From Antedon mediterranea (Eukaryota; Echinodermata; Crinoidea; Comatulida; Antedonidae): a stretch of 64,000 bases of DNA. Below the pieces are notes generated by a model that worked only from the letters and a program-made list of their open reading frames with translations, had not been told where the DNA came from and did no database searches. The position numbers and the translations under genes are program-made. The stretch lies in NCBI RefSeq assembly GCF_964355755.1, contig NC_092674.1, forward strand, positions 12,407,001 to 12,471,000, given 5' to 3'. Positions 46,612 through 58,121 of the stretch are shown here, piece by piece. Each line of letters starts with the position of its first letter. The stretch's first letter is position 1.

Positions 46612-46710
46612 TTTTGCCTGAAGATCCAATTTAGCACCTTCCTTGAGCAAAATAGTGCAAACATCTGTGTGGCCGTTTTGTGCAGCCACATGTAAAGGTG
46701 ACGCTCCATC
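46612..46710 (-). CDS. ankyrin-ZU5-UPA gene: ankyrin-repeat exon (first in window)
   Basis: A 99-nt, phase 0-0 exon, acceptor AATATTTCAG, donor AAA|GTAAGT. It encodes DGASPLHVAAQNGHTD and then VCTILLKEGAKLDLQAK, the best match of the set to the ankyrin consensus. It is the most 5' exon I can identify. The protein must begin further upstream, to the right and probably beyond 64000, because this exon starts inside a repeat without an initiator. Confidence 0.9.
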
Positions 46711-47079
46711 CTGAAATATTACAAACATTATGTTATAGTATTTTCTATCTCTAAACAAAGTAGTAAAATATTGTCCTGAAATCAAAACGATGTGATCAAT
46801 TAAAAATGACGGTATAGTTTTAAATAATGCTACATAGTTAAATTAAATAAAGAGTATTAGGCCTAACCCTTTTTTTAAAGATAATGTATTGTATACATAT
46901 ACATTTGTATTTCTTGTAGACCTATAACATTTGTTTATAGTGCTTTATAAATTTATAAAACAAATAAGTGGTTTTTTTTTGGCCTGAAAAGTAAAACTTC
47001 ATCCGGTAGTGCTAACTAGTCTGAGTGTAAACTGGCAGTTACAGCTAAAATATATCTAGCCTCCAAATTCTGTTCAGGT
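46711..47079. repeat. post-exon unit intron
   Basis: Matches the sequence to the right of the exon at 26171 (26270-26620), including CAGGTAACACATTTTGACTG at about 47074. Confidence 0.6.
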
Positions 47080-49345
47080 AACACATTTTGACTGCTAAAT
47101 TGTTACTATTGGTTTCAATTTACCGTTACCCGGAGGGTATATTTTTTTTTTAATGTTTTATAACATCAAATGAAAATCTTGATTCATATCCATTTATTGT
47201 ATCATTTAGCATAAAATACATTGTTGCTCTACAGCACAATACAATGCAAAAACAGATAACTGAAAAAACCACGACATATCATTCTCTAACATTCAGTGCC
47301 TTAAAGGCATATGGTAACAATGATTACGGATCTATTACGAGAGCTGATGTACCATTTCTTTGAACGTCAAAATAGTGCATTGGATTGGTTGGGTCTTGCA
47401 AAATTGAATGTGTTTCCTCAGTAAAGTCTCTTATAAAAATGAATCAAAATGAGATTTGCTTAATTATAAGTACTGTAGTCCTATACGTGAAGTATAACTA
47501 ATAATACGTTCCAGTCAATTCTTACATGTGGTACAGGTAAACTATAAATAAAGAATAATGAGAATACTTTCAATGACAGATTTATCTGAAAAGAGGCCTA
47601 GAAATCAGATAGTGGAAGTGGAATGTTACAGGTAGTCAATATAGCCATTATATCCTATTATTCCCTTATGATCACTCTTAAGCCTGGTTGACACATAATT
47701 GTTTGCATAGACTATACCCCACTTCAAGTATTATTATAAATATATTATATAATATATTATAAATAATAATAAATAATATAATTATAAATAATATATTATA
47801 AATATTATAATAATTATGACCTATCCACGTTCTATCACCATATTAAATAAGTTGTCATTGTTTAAAGAAAACATTAATCATGATGTTTTTAAAGTGTAAT
47901 AAGTGCTACTAAGCGCCTTTGATGTTTACATTGGTAGTTAATTACTGCAATACAAATACCTACTTATCAATATAAGTATATGCAAGTTACTTTTTGGTAA
48001 CTTAAAATTAATTGTCATAAACAGGTTGTTAAATGATACTGGTATGTACTTTTGTTTCTAATTTATCCAAAACAATATTATTTAAATTATAAACTTTTAA
48101 TATTAAATCATTGGACAGTTTGTGTGATATGTGTAATGTACTTCCTAATTAAAAAAAAAAGTATGAAAGCAAACATAACAACAGACAATGATTACTAGTT
48201 TCCCGAATAATTGTTGAATTAAACTAAAATTTGAACTCAACCATCACCGTGATGATATCGGGATATCCGCGTTAACGCACACAGTGTAACAAACATCTTG
48301 AAATACACTCATACTCTATAAACTGAAAACATGTATAGTGCTGAATTATGTCTATTATGTGTCATATGGTACTGTACTAAGTGCGAATAACCAATAAAGT
48401 AGTGGTTTTTTTTTTCGTAAAGAAAACAATTCATTTAATTTGATATTTTTCTTGATAGTATAGGCCTAATATTCAATTGTTTGGTGTATATCACTGTTAT
48501 AAGGTAAGCACAACTGTGACATCTATTGTCTATAAACGTCTATAAATTTCAAGTCCTTTATTGTCTGACTTCGTTTTGAATGAAGTTATAGGCCTTCAAA
48601 TTCAAATGTCAAATGAATACTAATATTGGTATCCTTTCTACATGATCTCAAGCTCTTCCGCTAGTCACCTAATCCACCACAAATATTGGTATGCATACAG
48701 AGAGTCATGTCAGGAATAAACAATGTAAGTCGCTTATTACGAAGATGGACCTATTTCATTATGTAACTGCTGTTGTCACTATGATGTTATTACGTACATA
48801 ATTTGTATAATTAATTTTTATCTATTTTGTAATCAGTTATGTTTTCTGATTGAACTTAACTGATTGTCAGAAACCTTAATGTGTTAATATTTACATAAAC
48901 AATGGTACGAAGACGTAAACTTACTGTGAGCTTCTGCATTTAATATATACTATTAAGAGGCTAATTATGCCTATTTCAAATAACAGTTCGGAATAGTTGG
49001 ATTTTGTTGCTTATGTTCGAAATTGTCTTTTATTTCAAACTCACAAAAACGGGCAATGAAAATTTCGTTATTAAAAACATTATTTAAAGCTTATTCAGTA
49101 TAGTTAAATTATTCAATTATTCATTTATTTATATGTGTTGTTCTATTTTTTTTCTTTTTACTTCGTTAGATAAAACATGTTAGTGATAAAATGCTAATAT
49201 TCTAGTTAACATTCTTCATTTAATGATATTCCCACAAATTGCACTGTTTATGTATACTTAAATAGGACGGTAGCTCTTTTTGTATATTTGTTGCTGTTAG
49301 GATAATAACTATTTCACTTCAAAAACTTTCAAAAAATAGTGTTAC
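47080..49345. repeat. partial tandem copy of 44.1-46.5 kb
   Basis: Runs parallel to 44110-46510: CAAGTATTATTA near 47720, CACCGTGATGATATCGGGATATCC at 48245 against 45327, GTACGAAGACGTAAACTTAC at 48904 against 46070, and ACACAACAATGACAA at 49344. It is moderately diverged. An AT-only tract at about 47725-47815 is a local expansion. No ankyrin exon follows the right end, unlike 46612. Confidence 0.75.
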
Positions 49346-50857
49346 ACAACAATGACAACGTGTCGCCATAAAGCAAATATTCAATTCACAGGAATTCAGT
49401 ACATTATTGTTTTATATTATTGTAATTCGATGTTTTCTTCACTTCAATTATTATCCTATTGGAAAAAAGGGTTTAGTCAAGTCAACTTTAGATCTGCAAG
49501 TGACAGAGAAGCTTTTCTCTTGTCCGATGTCAGGTAGTGATTGAATCTGAGTTAAACGTTTTTAATAAAGCATTTATTAGATTTTCGTAATACTTTACGT
49601 CACCCTTCATAGGTATTAAATGTGATTTTAATATGCATTTTCGACTTATAGTATATTCAATAATTATTTCATTCTTGTGTTTGATTTGTTTAGTCTGTAA
49701 ATCAACAATGTAATTATTATTACTCTGAAAGGGTCTTACGTGACAAGATTTTTTATCTTCTAGTATTGATCCTATTATGGTTTCTTTATATCAATTCTAT
49801 TTTTATCTTTTTACTATTTGTTTGTTATACTGAGCCATTTATGAAATACATGTTGTTGAATTAAATTGATTTGAATGAATATTATTATGAATAGTTTGTC
49901 TTGAATGAAGTTTAATTTAATTTGAATTGCATGTTTATTGTATTAACATTTGTCTGTAATTGCAGTATTACTTTGTTTAAAATGAATCTTATAGAAACAA
50001 TCGTAATTCTTACTAGTAGTAGGCCTAGTATTGTCGTGGATGCCATTCCATTTTCATATTGTTATTTGTAAATTAAAGTGCAATTAACCCAGCAATTGTC
50101 ATATTTCATTTAGAGTAGTACGTCCTGTACGCCCTCTATAATGTTCCCTATTATGTCATAATTAATCATGAATTATTATTATATTATATGCCCACATTCG
50201 TCCTGAAAAAAAAAAAATTACCCGTCCTGTACTTAGAATTTACTTTGACGGCGCCCTTCCACATAACCTTTTATCCCATCCCATCCTATTGAAACTGAAT
50301 TTAGACATTTTTAAATAGATTTGATTTGGTACGCTACCAATAATACTACTGTTTTAATAATACAGTAGAAAGATTTCTCGCCTATGTAAACAAAAGAAGG
50401 GTTACTTCTTGACACTCTCAAAAGGCTTTATAGATTGTTGCTATTAATTCGGTTCGAACGTAAATGAGTTGGCAGTAAATGAATAGAAGTTTTAAAAGGA
50501 AGTTAAAGAGAGGCGTATGAATGAAGGTGAGCGAATAAGGCCTATTCCACATCTTTGTATGTGATTGATGCGTTTATACCTATAGACACTGTTATATACA
50601 TTCTGTAAAAGCATGTTTCATTGTTGTTGCCGACGGATCGATTATGATGTTATGTATAATACAGGTCATGATTATTGTTATTAAAATAGGAAAATAAACT
50701 ACTAAATTAGGAGACCTATGCTCGAGGGCTATTCATAGACTTTTCATCTGCATTTAATTTGATGCAGCCTCATATTTTAATGAATAAAATGTCTGAATGG
50801 AAGGTTAATCCTTACCTGCTCTATGGGTTGGTGATTTTCTTACAAATCGGCTACAGT
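49346..50857. other. intron, partly diverged unit sequence
   Basis: 50560-50690 resembles 33250-33380 (TTCTGTAAAAGC, GCCGAC(A/G)GATCGA, CAGGxCATGATT). The rest is unassigned. The 61-codon ORF at 49352-49537 is not supported. Confidence 0.45.
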
Positions 50858-51560
50858 ATGTTAAAGTATAGTCAATGATCAGACAATTGAACGTGTTCAT
50901 GAAACCAAATATCTTGGTACACATATTGATGATCAACTTAGTTTTGAAAAAAATACGGCCGAGATAATTAAGAAAGGTCACCAAAGGTTATATTTCCTAA
51001 GAAAGCTAAATAAATTGAATGTTAGCTGTGGTACTTATTATAATTATTCTATGAAACAGTTATTCAATCAGTACTAGTTATCTCTTTTATTGCTTGGTTC
51101 GAGAGAAAGGTCTCATTAGAATTACTAAGATAGCATCAAATATAATTGGTTGTACGGTTAATGATTTAAAATATCTTTATGAAAAACAGGTCCTAAGTAA
51201 ATTAAGTAAAATTTTAGAAGATAAGACACATCCATTACATATGAGATTTTTTAAGAACAAGTCAGGCCGGTTACGGGCTCCTAGAGCTGATACGTCACGA
51301 AACCGACTGTCTTTTGTACCAAATTCAACTCGTACTTTTAACTCAAAGATTGTTAGATCATAATAGCGCACATGCAATATATATTTTAAAGTTTTACCGT
51401 TGATGGATGTTTTAATTAATGTTTTTAAATTGTAAATTTGTTTTATGTATGATGTAATTATGAATGTTTTACCATATTTTTCTGTCGAGGAAAACAATTT
51501 TTCCATGTACAATTTATTTTATATGGAACGAATAAAGATTTGATTTGATTTGATTTGATT
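50858..51560 (+). mobile_element. 5'-truncated non-LTR retrotransposon
   Basis: The RT thumb (ETKYLGTHIDDQLSF, LYFLRKLNKLN) begins at about 50858. After a frame change, 51094-51363 encodes the C-terminus with ASNIIGC, HPLHMRF and SFVPNSTR, ending shortly before the 3' UTR. The tail is AATAAAG followed by four GATTT repeats (51530-51560). Same family as 4166-5735. Confidence 0.75.
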
Positions 51561-51845
51561 CATACTTTATAATAATATTTATTAAAAATGTGCTTATATA
51601 GAATACAATTTTGCTTATGTATCCCTGTTTCACATTGATTAAAGCGATTGACATTATTATTACAATGTAGTAGCAGTTAACAATATATATCTCAATTATG
51701 TATTGAATGAAATTTAAAATTACTTTATTTTTTATTAATACGTTCATTTTAATAATGCTTTTAAACCAAAATTCAGATTTAACCAGTCTAATTTGTGCTG
51801 GAGAAAGAGCAGTTCAGAGCACAGGATCGGCTAAATGCATGACAA
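51561..51845. other. unassigned intron sequence
   Basis: Very AT-rich; nothing recognised. Confidence 0.45.
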
Positions 51846-52080
51846 TCACCTGAAACTAGTAATTGGATTGTACAGACGCCTATTAATCGGATTGTACAGA
51901 CGCCTGGTGTCATTCTCACACCGAAGTCCCTTTCTGTTAAAACCATAGGGTCTAGTAAAATCTCGAAGGTACTCTGACGCCAGATTATCGAGACAATTAT
52001 GAACATTCAAATGTCTTACATTGAATTCTACAATGTAATGGAAGCCAATGAAGCTCAAAAGGAAGTAATATAAGTCTAGC
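51846..52080 (-). pseudogene. LINE C-terminal scrap
   Basis: On the minus strand, mixed frames encode HWLPLH and then DNLASEYLRDF and CENDTRRLYNP, the pattern of the CR1-type C-terminal domain. Heavily decayed. Confidence 0.5.
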
Positions 52081-53228
52081 GTTTTGTAATATTTTCATTT
52101 TTTTACCAAAGATACCAACAAACTCTGTGTTACATTAGCCCAGTCCACAAAGGGACCATTGGCATTAGCGCACGTCGTATTAACGTAAAACTTTCTAATT
52201 CTGCATAGACCTTTCGCTCACCCTCTATAAGTAAGTGTGGACGATGGATTGTTTAAAAAAAAAACCCTGTTACCATATAATTATTGCAAATTACAATTTG
52301 TAAAATAAACCTAATCTGGTTGTCAGTGCCATTTTTAGACTAAATAAGATGAGGAATATAACAGTTTAAAGTACCATGCTTATTATTCGGGGCGGGTGTG
52401 TTTTAGGGATTGGGGCGTTCATTTGTGAGAGGCGTTTTTTGATCAAATTTCATATTTGTATATATAGATATAAACAAACCTGTCTTTAGATATAAAGAAT
52501 ATTAACACAAAGACTAATTTTTTTTAACACAACAGAATTTGTATTATCAAGATACTGATTTATGGTGGCCCATCTATTGTCCTTTTGTTGTTTTACATCC
52601 TTTATTACTGTATGTTAATTTCATTGTTATGTATTGCTTTTGCTATTTTTGAGTGTTTAGTAAATGTATTTGTTAGTATGGGGCAAACCTCTAACTATCG
52701 AAATCTTTTTTTCTTTTTTGCTCCAATTTGCTTTTGCTATTGGTGAATAAAGAAGAATATAAAATACAATTGTATTTAATATAATGATAGAGTAAACGAT
52801 TGTATCAAATGCTTGGTATTATTATTATTATTATTATATTCTGGAGAGTTTGACACCAATTACAACTTTCTGTGTCAAGTAGTTACGGAGATATGATATC
52901 TGTTGGATATTGGATCAAAGGGCAATAGAGGTATTTCCGGCCATTTTCGGACAAAATGTGCTATTACATCAAATAGGAACATGTACATTCCAAACATTTT
53001 GATACCGTAATTAACTCTCTATGACCAGTGGTTGCCAAGATATCATAGTCTACTGTAACTGGCGACCATTTTGAAAAAAAGCGCATTCACGCAAAATTAC
53101 TGCCCGTTTACCCAATATATTTGGATTCCCCAGAAATAACTGGTCTAGAAAAGTCATATGAGAATTTCTACCTCTCCGGGTGGCACCTACCTCATTCATA
53201 GTTTCTTAGTAAAGTGATCTCTAATCAA
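52081..53228. other. unassigned intron sequence with dispersed repeat
   Basis: 52385-52445 carries the G-rich GGCGTTCATTTGTGAG motif shared with 19880 and 21720. An ATT microsatellite lies at about 52818-52836. No coding signal. Confidence 0.45.
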
Positions 53229-53440
53229 TCAAATTGAAAGTATACGTGAAACATAATTAACAATACATTTGAGTTCCAACTTATCCTTACATGTGGTCCC
53301 GGTAAACCATGCAACAATGATAAAAGTGAGAATACTTTCAATGACCGATTTATAAAAAAGATGTAGGCCTGATGGGAGGTTTAACTTCAAAATATTTAAG
53401 TCTATGCAAAAAGTAAAAACGTTGAGCATGGGCCTTAGTA
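53229..53440 (-). pseudogene. LINE reverse-transcriptase scrap
   Basis: A 66-codon minus-strand ORF with LFYKSVIESIL and then WFTGTTCKDKL, matching the thumb/C-terminal portion of the 4166-type LINE. Related scraps lie at about 26825-26990, 44560-44700 and 47550-47590 at the same place in other unit copies. Confidence 0.6.
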
Positions 53441-54599
53441 ATAATACTTATTGTCGTGCCATTTAAGATCTCTAGTGATTTATTTACAATGTCAATTCAA
53501 GAGGGGGTATTTCATATTGTAGGTGATTTACATTTTTTTTATAAAATGTCGAGTGTTTCACCTGCTTTGATAGAAACTATACTGTAATGAGTTGAAAATA
53601 TAAACATATTAGTATATTAGTAAACACATGATGTACTGCAAACCAAACTAGTGTATTTGTGCACATAATAGTAGGTGACATTTGTAATCGAGACCGTTTT
53701 ATTTGACACGAAAACATGTGAACTCATAAAAAACGTACATAATCATATAATGTAGTACATTTTGAATGTTGACATGACATGATAAACATTAAACATGTTC
53801 CTTCTAACATAGATTTTTCTCAGCTAACTTAGATTTCGTTTTTAAATACGGTATATTGTTTTATTTATTGTAATGCCATGTGTTCTCTACACATGTCGAT
53901 ATAGTTAGGGTACGGACATTTATCTTAGTATTACAGGGTAACACCGTGGCTTAAAAATATATTGTTTATTATAAAATATAGACCTTTGCAAAAACACTAC
54001 TTAGTTTATTAATGAAAAAGATCTTAATTGAAATATACATTTCAATTAGATGTACGCGAGTGCAAATAAAACATCTAAATGAATATGTATTTGCAAAAAG
54101 CTAAAATTGTTGTTGAATTGTTGTTTTTTTAGAACACACTACTAAGTGGTTGGTGTAACTTCACATTTATGATATATTGAAACATTATATGTTAATTTGT
54201 CACCTTAATATGGACCTTTGCCATATACGATGATTTAAAATTCAGAGTTTTAGTATTATAGTATTACAGTTAAACCCCCATGAGTACTTTCGAAAAGCCT
54301 GTTTGTTCTTCATCTAAATACTGGACCATCTCACGTGAGCGCCATCTCACGTGAGCGGCCGCGGAACATTTGATTACAGCACATTATATTATTTGTATGG
54401 TAAATTACCTCCCGTAAGCGGCCAAACAACAACAATAAATGGATGCAGTCGCGTGCGCAAATTTCAGTTAGTGTTTACCGACCGACCGAAGTATCAAAAT
54501 ACAATTTTCATACTTATATTGTGCTTTAGGTTATATAATAATTAGCTTTATTTCGAAGCGGTTTTAAAATATTTATGTGAAGAACATTCCTATATTTTT

Positions 54600-55330
54600 A
54601 GTCGCGTGGAAGCGACTCTATAGTTCACTAAGTCGGTCGGTCGGTCTGTCGGTCTGTCGGTCCGGTATCACTATGCGTTTTATCGCTTTCTAACCTTATC
54701 TTGATATCAGTTTAATCTAGCTAGGTCAATTTTTCACAGTATATTCCTGATGGCCAGGAATCGATGTGGTTATGTTTTCACGGTGCGCAATAAAAAATTA
54801 CGCGGTCTACGCACGATTTAACGAAATCACGTTTGTAATCATATCTTCACAACCATGAATCAAAATTAAATAAAATTTGGTACTCATAAATTTCAGGGCA
54901 TAAATCATCATATGGCAATACAATTACGTGCGTAGCGCATGTAACGCATGCGTACGCGCGCTTAAAATTTTCAAAATTTTCTATGAAATAAGAGTACGTT
55001 TCAGGCAATTTTAAGCGTTTACAAAATTGCCATGAGTGCGCATATTTTTGCGCGCGCACTGCGCGTTAAATGTTGTTACCCACTCTTTTTGCCCGATTTC
55101 TGTTTTCTTGACTTACTTTTCAACTCAAAATTACGTTATACGAGCACGTCAAAAGTGACAGGCTACGCACGTGTAAATTAAAAAATATAAATGTTTTTAA
55201 ACATTTCAACATTTTTAAACATGTTCAGTAATTTCGGTCAGTATAGTTCACTATGTCGGTCGGTCGGTCTATCTGTCGGTCTGTCTGTCGGTCTGTCTGT
55301 CGCTCTGTCTGTCAGTCCGGTATCACTATG
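54600..55330 (+). repeat. two GTCGG/GTCTGTCG repeat copies
   Basis: TATAGTTCACTA(A/T)GTCGGTCG, then variable GTCTGTCGG units, then GTCCGGTATCACTATGC occurs at 54618-54676 and 55243-55332. A related inverted form is at about 28030-28090. The internal tetranucleotide array varies between copies, and it makes a spurious repetitive ORF at 55191-55472. Confidence 0.75.
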
Positions 55331-56063
55331 CATTGTAGCACGCGACTTAATGGCCGTTGGCCTTGTTTTAGATGAGATAACTACACTTTTTGATTTTGAC
55401 CGACCGGTTTGTCTGAAAATCATAAATAATACTAAACCACCTGATCATAAACAATACAATACAATTAACTAGAGACTGTAGCGGCCCGTTGTGTTAAGAA
55501 AGCCGAAAAATATCGTGCATAGCCATAATACGTGATTTTGGCCTTCTATCGACAGAACCTCCCGTAATCGGCCACTTTTCAATTTCATAAAATAAGGCAA
55601 TTAATAGGAATTGATACCTTAGTGGTTATAAAAGCCCAGGTCTATAGTCTACTTTATTTAAGTGTGGTCAACAACATGAATTCCAGAAAAGTGAGTGCTA
55701 AATTAAACTAAATTTGAACTCATCAAGCCCACATTTTTGTCGCAAATACTGTAGGAGCAAATCCAAGCGTAAGCAACTAAAGAAAAGATATATAGGCCTA
55801 GCATAGATGTGATAAGTAAGCCCATCAATTACAATTTCCACGGTTGGTCCCTTTCGGAAAATAGAGAACCCTACGAACCCCTCTTGCTATGAGCTTGACC
55901 TTCACCGTGACGAGTTCGAGTTATCCTCGTTAACGCATACCCTGCAACTAACATGAAATACACATACAGTACTCTATGACGCGAAAAAATAATGTTCATA
56001 GTGTTCTGAATTGTGTCGATCTATTCTGTGTCATACAATATTAAGTGCGAATAACCAATATAG

Positions 56064-56068
56064 TAAAG
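56064..56068. repeat. target-site duplication (left)
   Basis: TAAAG, repeated at 62160-62164 on the other side of the LTR element. The empty paralogous site is at 28767-28771. Confidence 0.85.
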
Positions 56069-56470
56069 TGTAGTGAATTTATCTTTAGTTGGTTCCGAGC
56101 TTTCTCAGGCGTATATATTTTCACGCGACGTACACTGCTGTCACTGAATGATAACTCATACAAAAAGTATATTTAACTCAACTAGAACATTTATTCCTTG
56201 TAATTCGATTAATACATCTTTCTACCACTACCAGTCAAGCCTTAATATTTTCTTTATCATCTTTCCGTTTATCTACTCTGATCTTATTCTCTCTTCTCCT
56301 CTAATATCTATTACATTCTACTTTTATACTGGATATGCAAATTTTAGGCTTCAGAGGAGGATAACATTTTCCCTCCGAAAATTATACGATTTTGATTGGC
56401 TAATAATAAGGCGGACCTGGTCTAAAGCATCCTTCTCTAAACACAGAGAATCACAACATTTAATATGACA
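56069..56470 (-). repeat. 3' LTR of Gmr1-like element
   Basis: 402 bp, TG...CA ends read on either strand. A TATAAAAG box at about 56321-56328 and an AATAAA at about 56190 on the minus strand can serve promoter and polyadenylation functions. Differs from the other LTR by C/T at about 56199 and T/C at 56466. Confidence 0.88.
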
Positions 56471-56482
56471 TTCCCCTTTTTG
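56471..56482 (-). promoter_or_regulatory. polypurine tract
   Basis: AAAAAGGGGAA on the minus strand immediately abuts the 3' LTR, the expected priming site for plus-strand DNA synthesis. Confidence 0.8.
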
Positions 56483-56569
56483 GGAAAAAGATTGTGTCAA
56501 TCTTTCCAAAAATTTAACATTTAAAACCATTTTACTATAAACTATCTACAAATAACACCTCTATAATAA

Positions 56570-56806
56570 TTATGCACGGCTTAATCCATCTGCATTTCCA
56601 TTTAATGACCCTTTCTTGTAAATAACTTTAAATTTATATCCTTGTAAAAACAGAGCCCATCTCATAAGTCTAACATTGGCACCCTTCATTGAGTCCATCC
56701 ATCTCAATGCCTGGTGGTCAGTATGAACTTGAAATTCACAACCATACAGATAATACTTAAGTTTATTGATAGCCCAAACAATAGAGAGGCACTCTTTTTC
56801 TGGCAC
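56570..56806 (-). CDS. RNase H, C-terminal part of pol (frameshifted)
   Basis: 78 codons after the internal Met. It carries the RNase H signatures VHTDHQALRWM and, at the end, GNADGLSRA, the usual close of gypsy-type RNase H. The true reading comes from the RT ORF, where a one-base insertion near 56825 throws the frame and stops it at 56820, and similarity resumes immediately in this frame. In the intact element this would be continuous with RT. Confidence 0.8.
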   Translation of the reverse strand: MPEKECLSIVWAINKLKYYLYGCEFQVHTDHQALRWMDSMKGANVRLMRWALFLQGYKFKVIYKKGSLNGNADGLSRA

Positions 56807-56819
56807 AGAATATCTCTGC

Positions 56820-58121
56820 TCATACAGATAACTTTCTACTTAAGTACACAATGGGATAATCATTACCCTCACCATCTATTTGGCTCAGCACTGCACCTAT
56901 GCCATAATTTGAGGCATCGGTTTGCAATATAAACATCTTATCAAAATTTGGGGCTTTTAATACATTATCATCAGTAAGCCGTTTCTTTAAAGTTACAAAG
57001 GCATTTTCACATTGTTCATTCCACTTAACGGTATTACTTTTACTCTTTAAAGTTAAATCAATCAATGGCTTAGCAATATCGGCATAGTTCTGTACAAATT
57101 TTCTGTAATAGCCAGTTAATCCGAGAAATGATCGGACTTGTTTCTTAGACAAAGGTCTGGGGAACTTTTCCACAGCCTCAACCTTATCAATCATGGGTCT
57201 AATTTCTCCTTTACCAATCTTATGCCCCAGAAATTCTACCTGTGCATAGGCAATTTTACATTTCAAAGGCTTTGCTGTCAATCCAGCACTACTTAATCTT
57301 TCTAATACATCATTCAAATGAAAAATATGATCTTTCCAAGTTTGACTATAAATACATATGTCATCTATATATGCCTTAGCATATCCCTCAGTACCTTGTA
57401 ATACCTTATCCATTAATCTTTGAAAAGTACTAGAGCTATTTTGCATACCAAATGGAAGTACATTGTAACAATACTGTCCAAATTGTGTAATAAATGCTGA
57501 TTTGTCTTTGGTCTTAGGATCCAGAGGCACCTGGTAAAATCCTTTAGTTAGATCTAACGTAGTTATGTATATTGCGGATGATACCTCATCCAACATTTCG
57601 TCTATGCGAGGCATAACATAAGGGTCAAATTGTGTAGTCTTATTTAGTGATCTAAAATCTGTCACCATTCTAATTTGATTCTGGCCTTTCTTCAGGGCAA
57701 TAATAGGTGCAGCATAGGCACTAACTGTAGGTTCTATTATACCCATAGCCAACATACTATCTAATTCCTCTTTCAATTTACCCTTTAATGCTTGGGGCGT
57801 TCTATATGCCCTATGCCTTATAGGCATTTCACCATTAGTCTTAATTTCATGTGTCACTAAGTGAGTTCTACCTGGTACATCTGAGAATACATTCTGTTGG
57901 TACTTTAACAATTCTGTTAATTGTTTAGTTTGTGTATCATTTAAATTACTACTAACGTTAACATCTCTCCATGTTTGTGATTGATGATAAGACAATCCTA
58001 TGTCTATTTCACTATCTAACTCATTGTCATGGACTGTTTCATTTAAGTCTACTTCTTCTATCGACTGAACATTTGTTACTACATAATAACCATCTTTACT
58101 TATTTCTACTTTATCATACCA
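56820..58121 (-). CDS. Gmr1-like reverse transcriptase and start of RNase H
   Basis: Open from the codon after the TGA at 58122-58124. The first Met is at 57995, giving 391 codons. Counting from that Met, residues 110-118 hold VTDFRSLNK, 146-155 the first catalytic region (TLDLTKGFYQ with Asp148), 180-184 LPFGM, and 209-212 the catalytic YIDD. RSFLGLTGYYRKF and then the RNase H opening FILQTDASNYGIG follow. The 42 codons between the TGA and the Met are in frame with gag-integrase, so the ORF is one polyprotein interrupted by a stop. RT copies element RNA into DNA in a cytoplasmic particle. Confidence 0.88.
   Translation of the reverse strand, partial: WYDKVEISKDGYYVVTNVQSIEEVDLNETVHDNELDSEIDIGLSYHQSQTWRDVNVSSNLNDTQTKQLTELLKYQQNVFSDVPGRTHLVTHEIKTNGEMPIRHRAYRTPQALKGKLKEELDSMLAMGIIEPTVSAYAAPIIALKKGQNQIRMVTDFRSLNKTTQFDPYVMPRIDEMLDEVSSAIYITTLDLTKGFYQVPLDPKTKDKSAFITQFGQYCYNVLPFGMQNSSSTFQRLMDKVLQGTEGYAKAYIDDICIYSQTWKDHIFHLNDVLERLSSAGLTAKPLKCKIAYAQVEFLGHKIGKGEIRPMIDKVEAVEKFPRPLSKKQVRSFLGLTGYYRKFVQNYADIAKPLIDLTLKSKSNTVKWNEQCENAFVTLKKRLTDDNVLKAPNFDKMFILQTDASNYGIGAVLSQIDGEGNDYPIVYLSRKLSV

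Larger units (their letters stand above)
53441..56068. repeat. diverged copy of 27.0-28.8 kb unit sequence
   Basis: 53470-54280 matches 26980-27770, and 55520-56060 matches 28310-28765. The segment 54600-55330 between them holds two copies of a GTCGG-rich repeat and some CpG-rich, CGCGC-containing sequence near 54940-55070. No gene. Confidence 0.65.

Noticed and set aside
47725-47815. Replication-origin-like AT tract
   Set aside because: A pure A/T microsatellite expansion within repeat sequence, absent from the sister copy at 44.9 kb, with nothing else to suggest an origin.
54600-55330. CRISPR-like regularly spaced repeats
   Set aside because: The repeats are contiguous GTCGG/GTCTGTCG microsatellites without unique spacers, in a eukaryotic genome.
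55191-55472. A repetitive Ser/Leu/Val protein (SVGLSVGL pattern)
   Set aside because: It is the translation of a GTCGGTCTGTCG microsatellite inside a dispersed repeat.
56148-56468. A 106-codon ORF duplicated at 61837-62169
   Set aside because: Both lie in the LTRs, antisense to the element, and are duplicated only because LTRs are identical.
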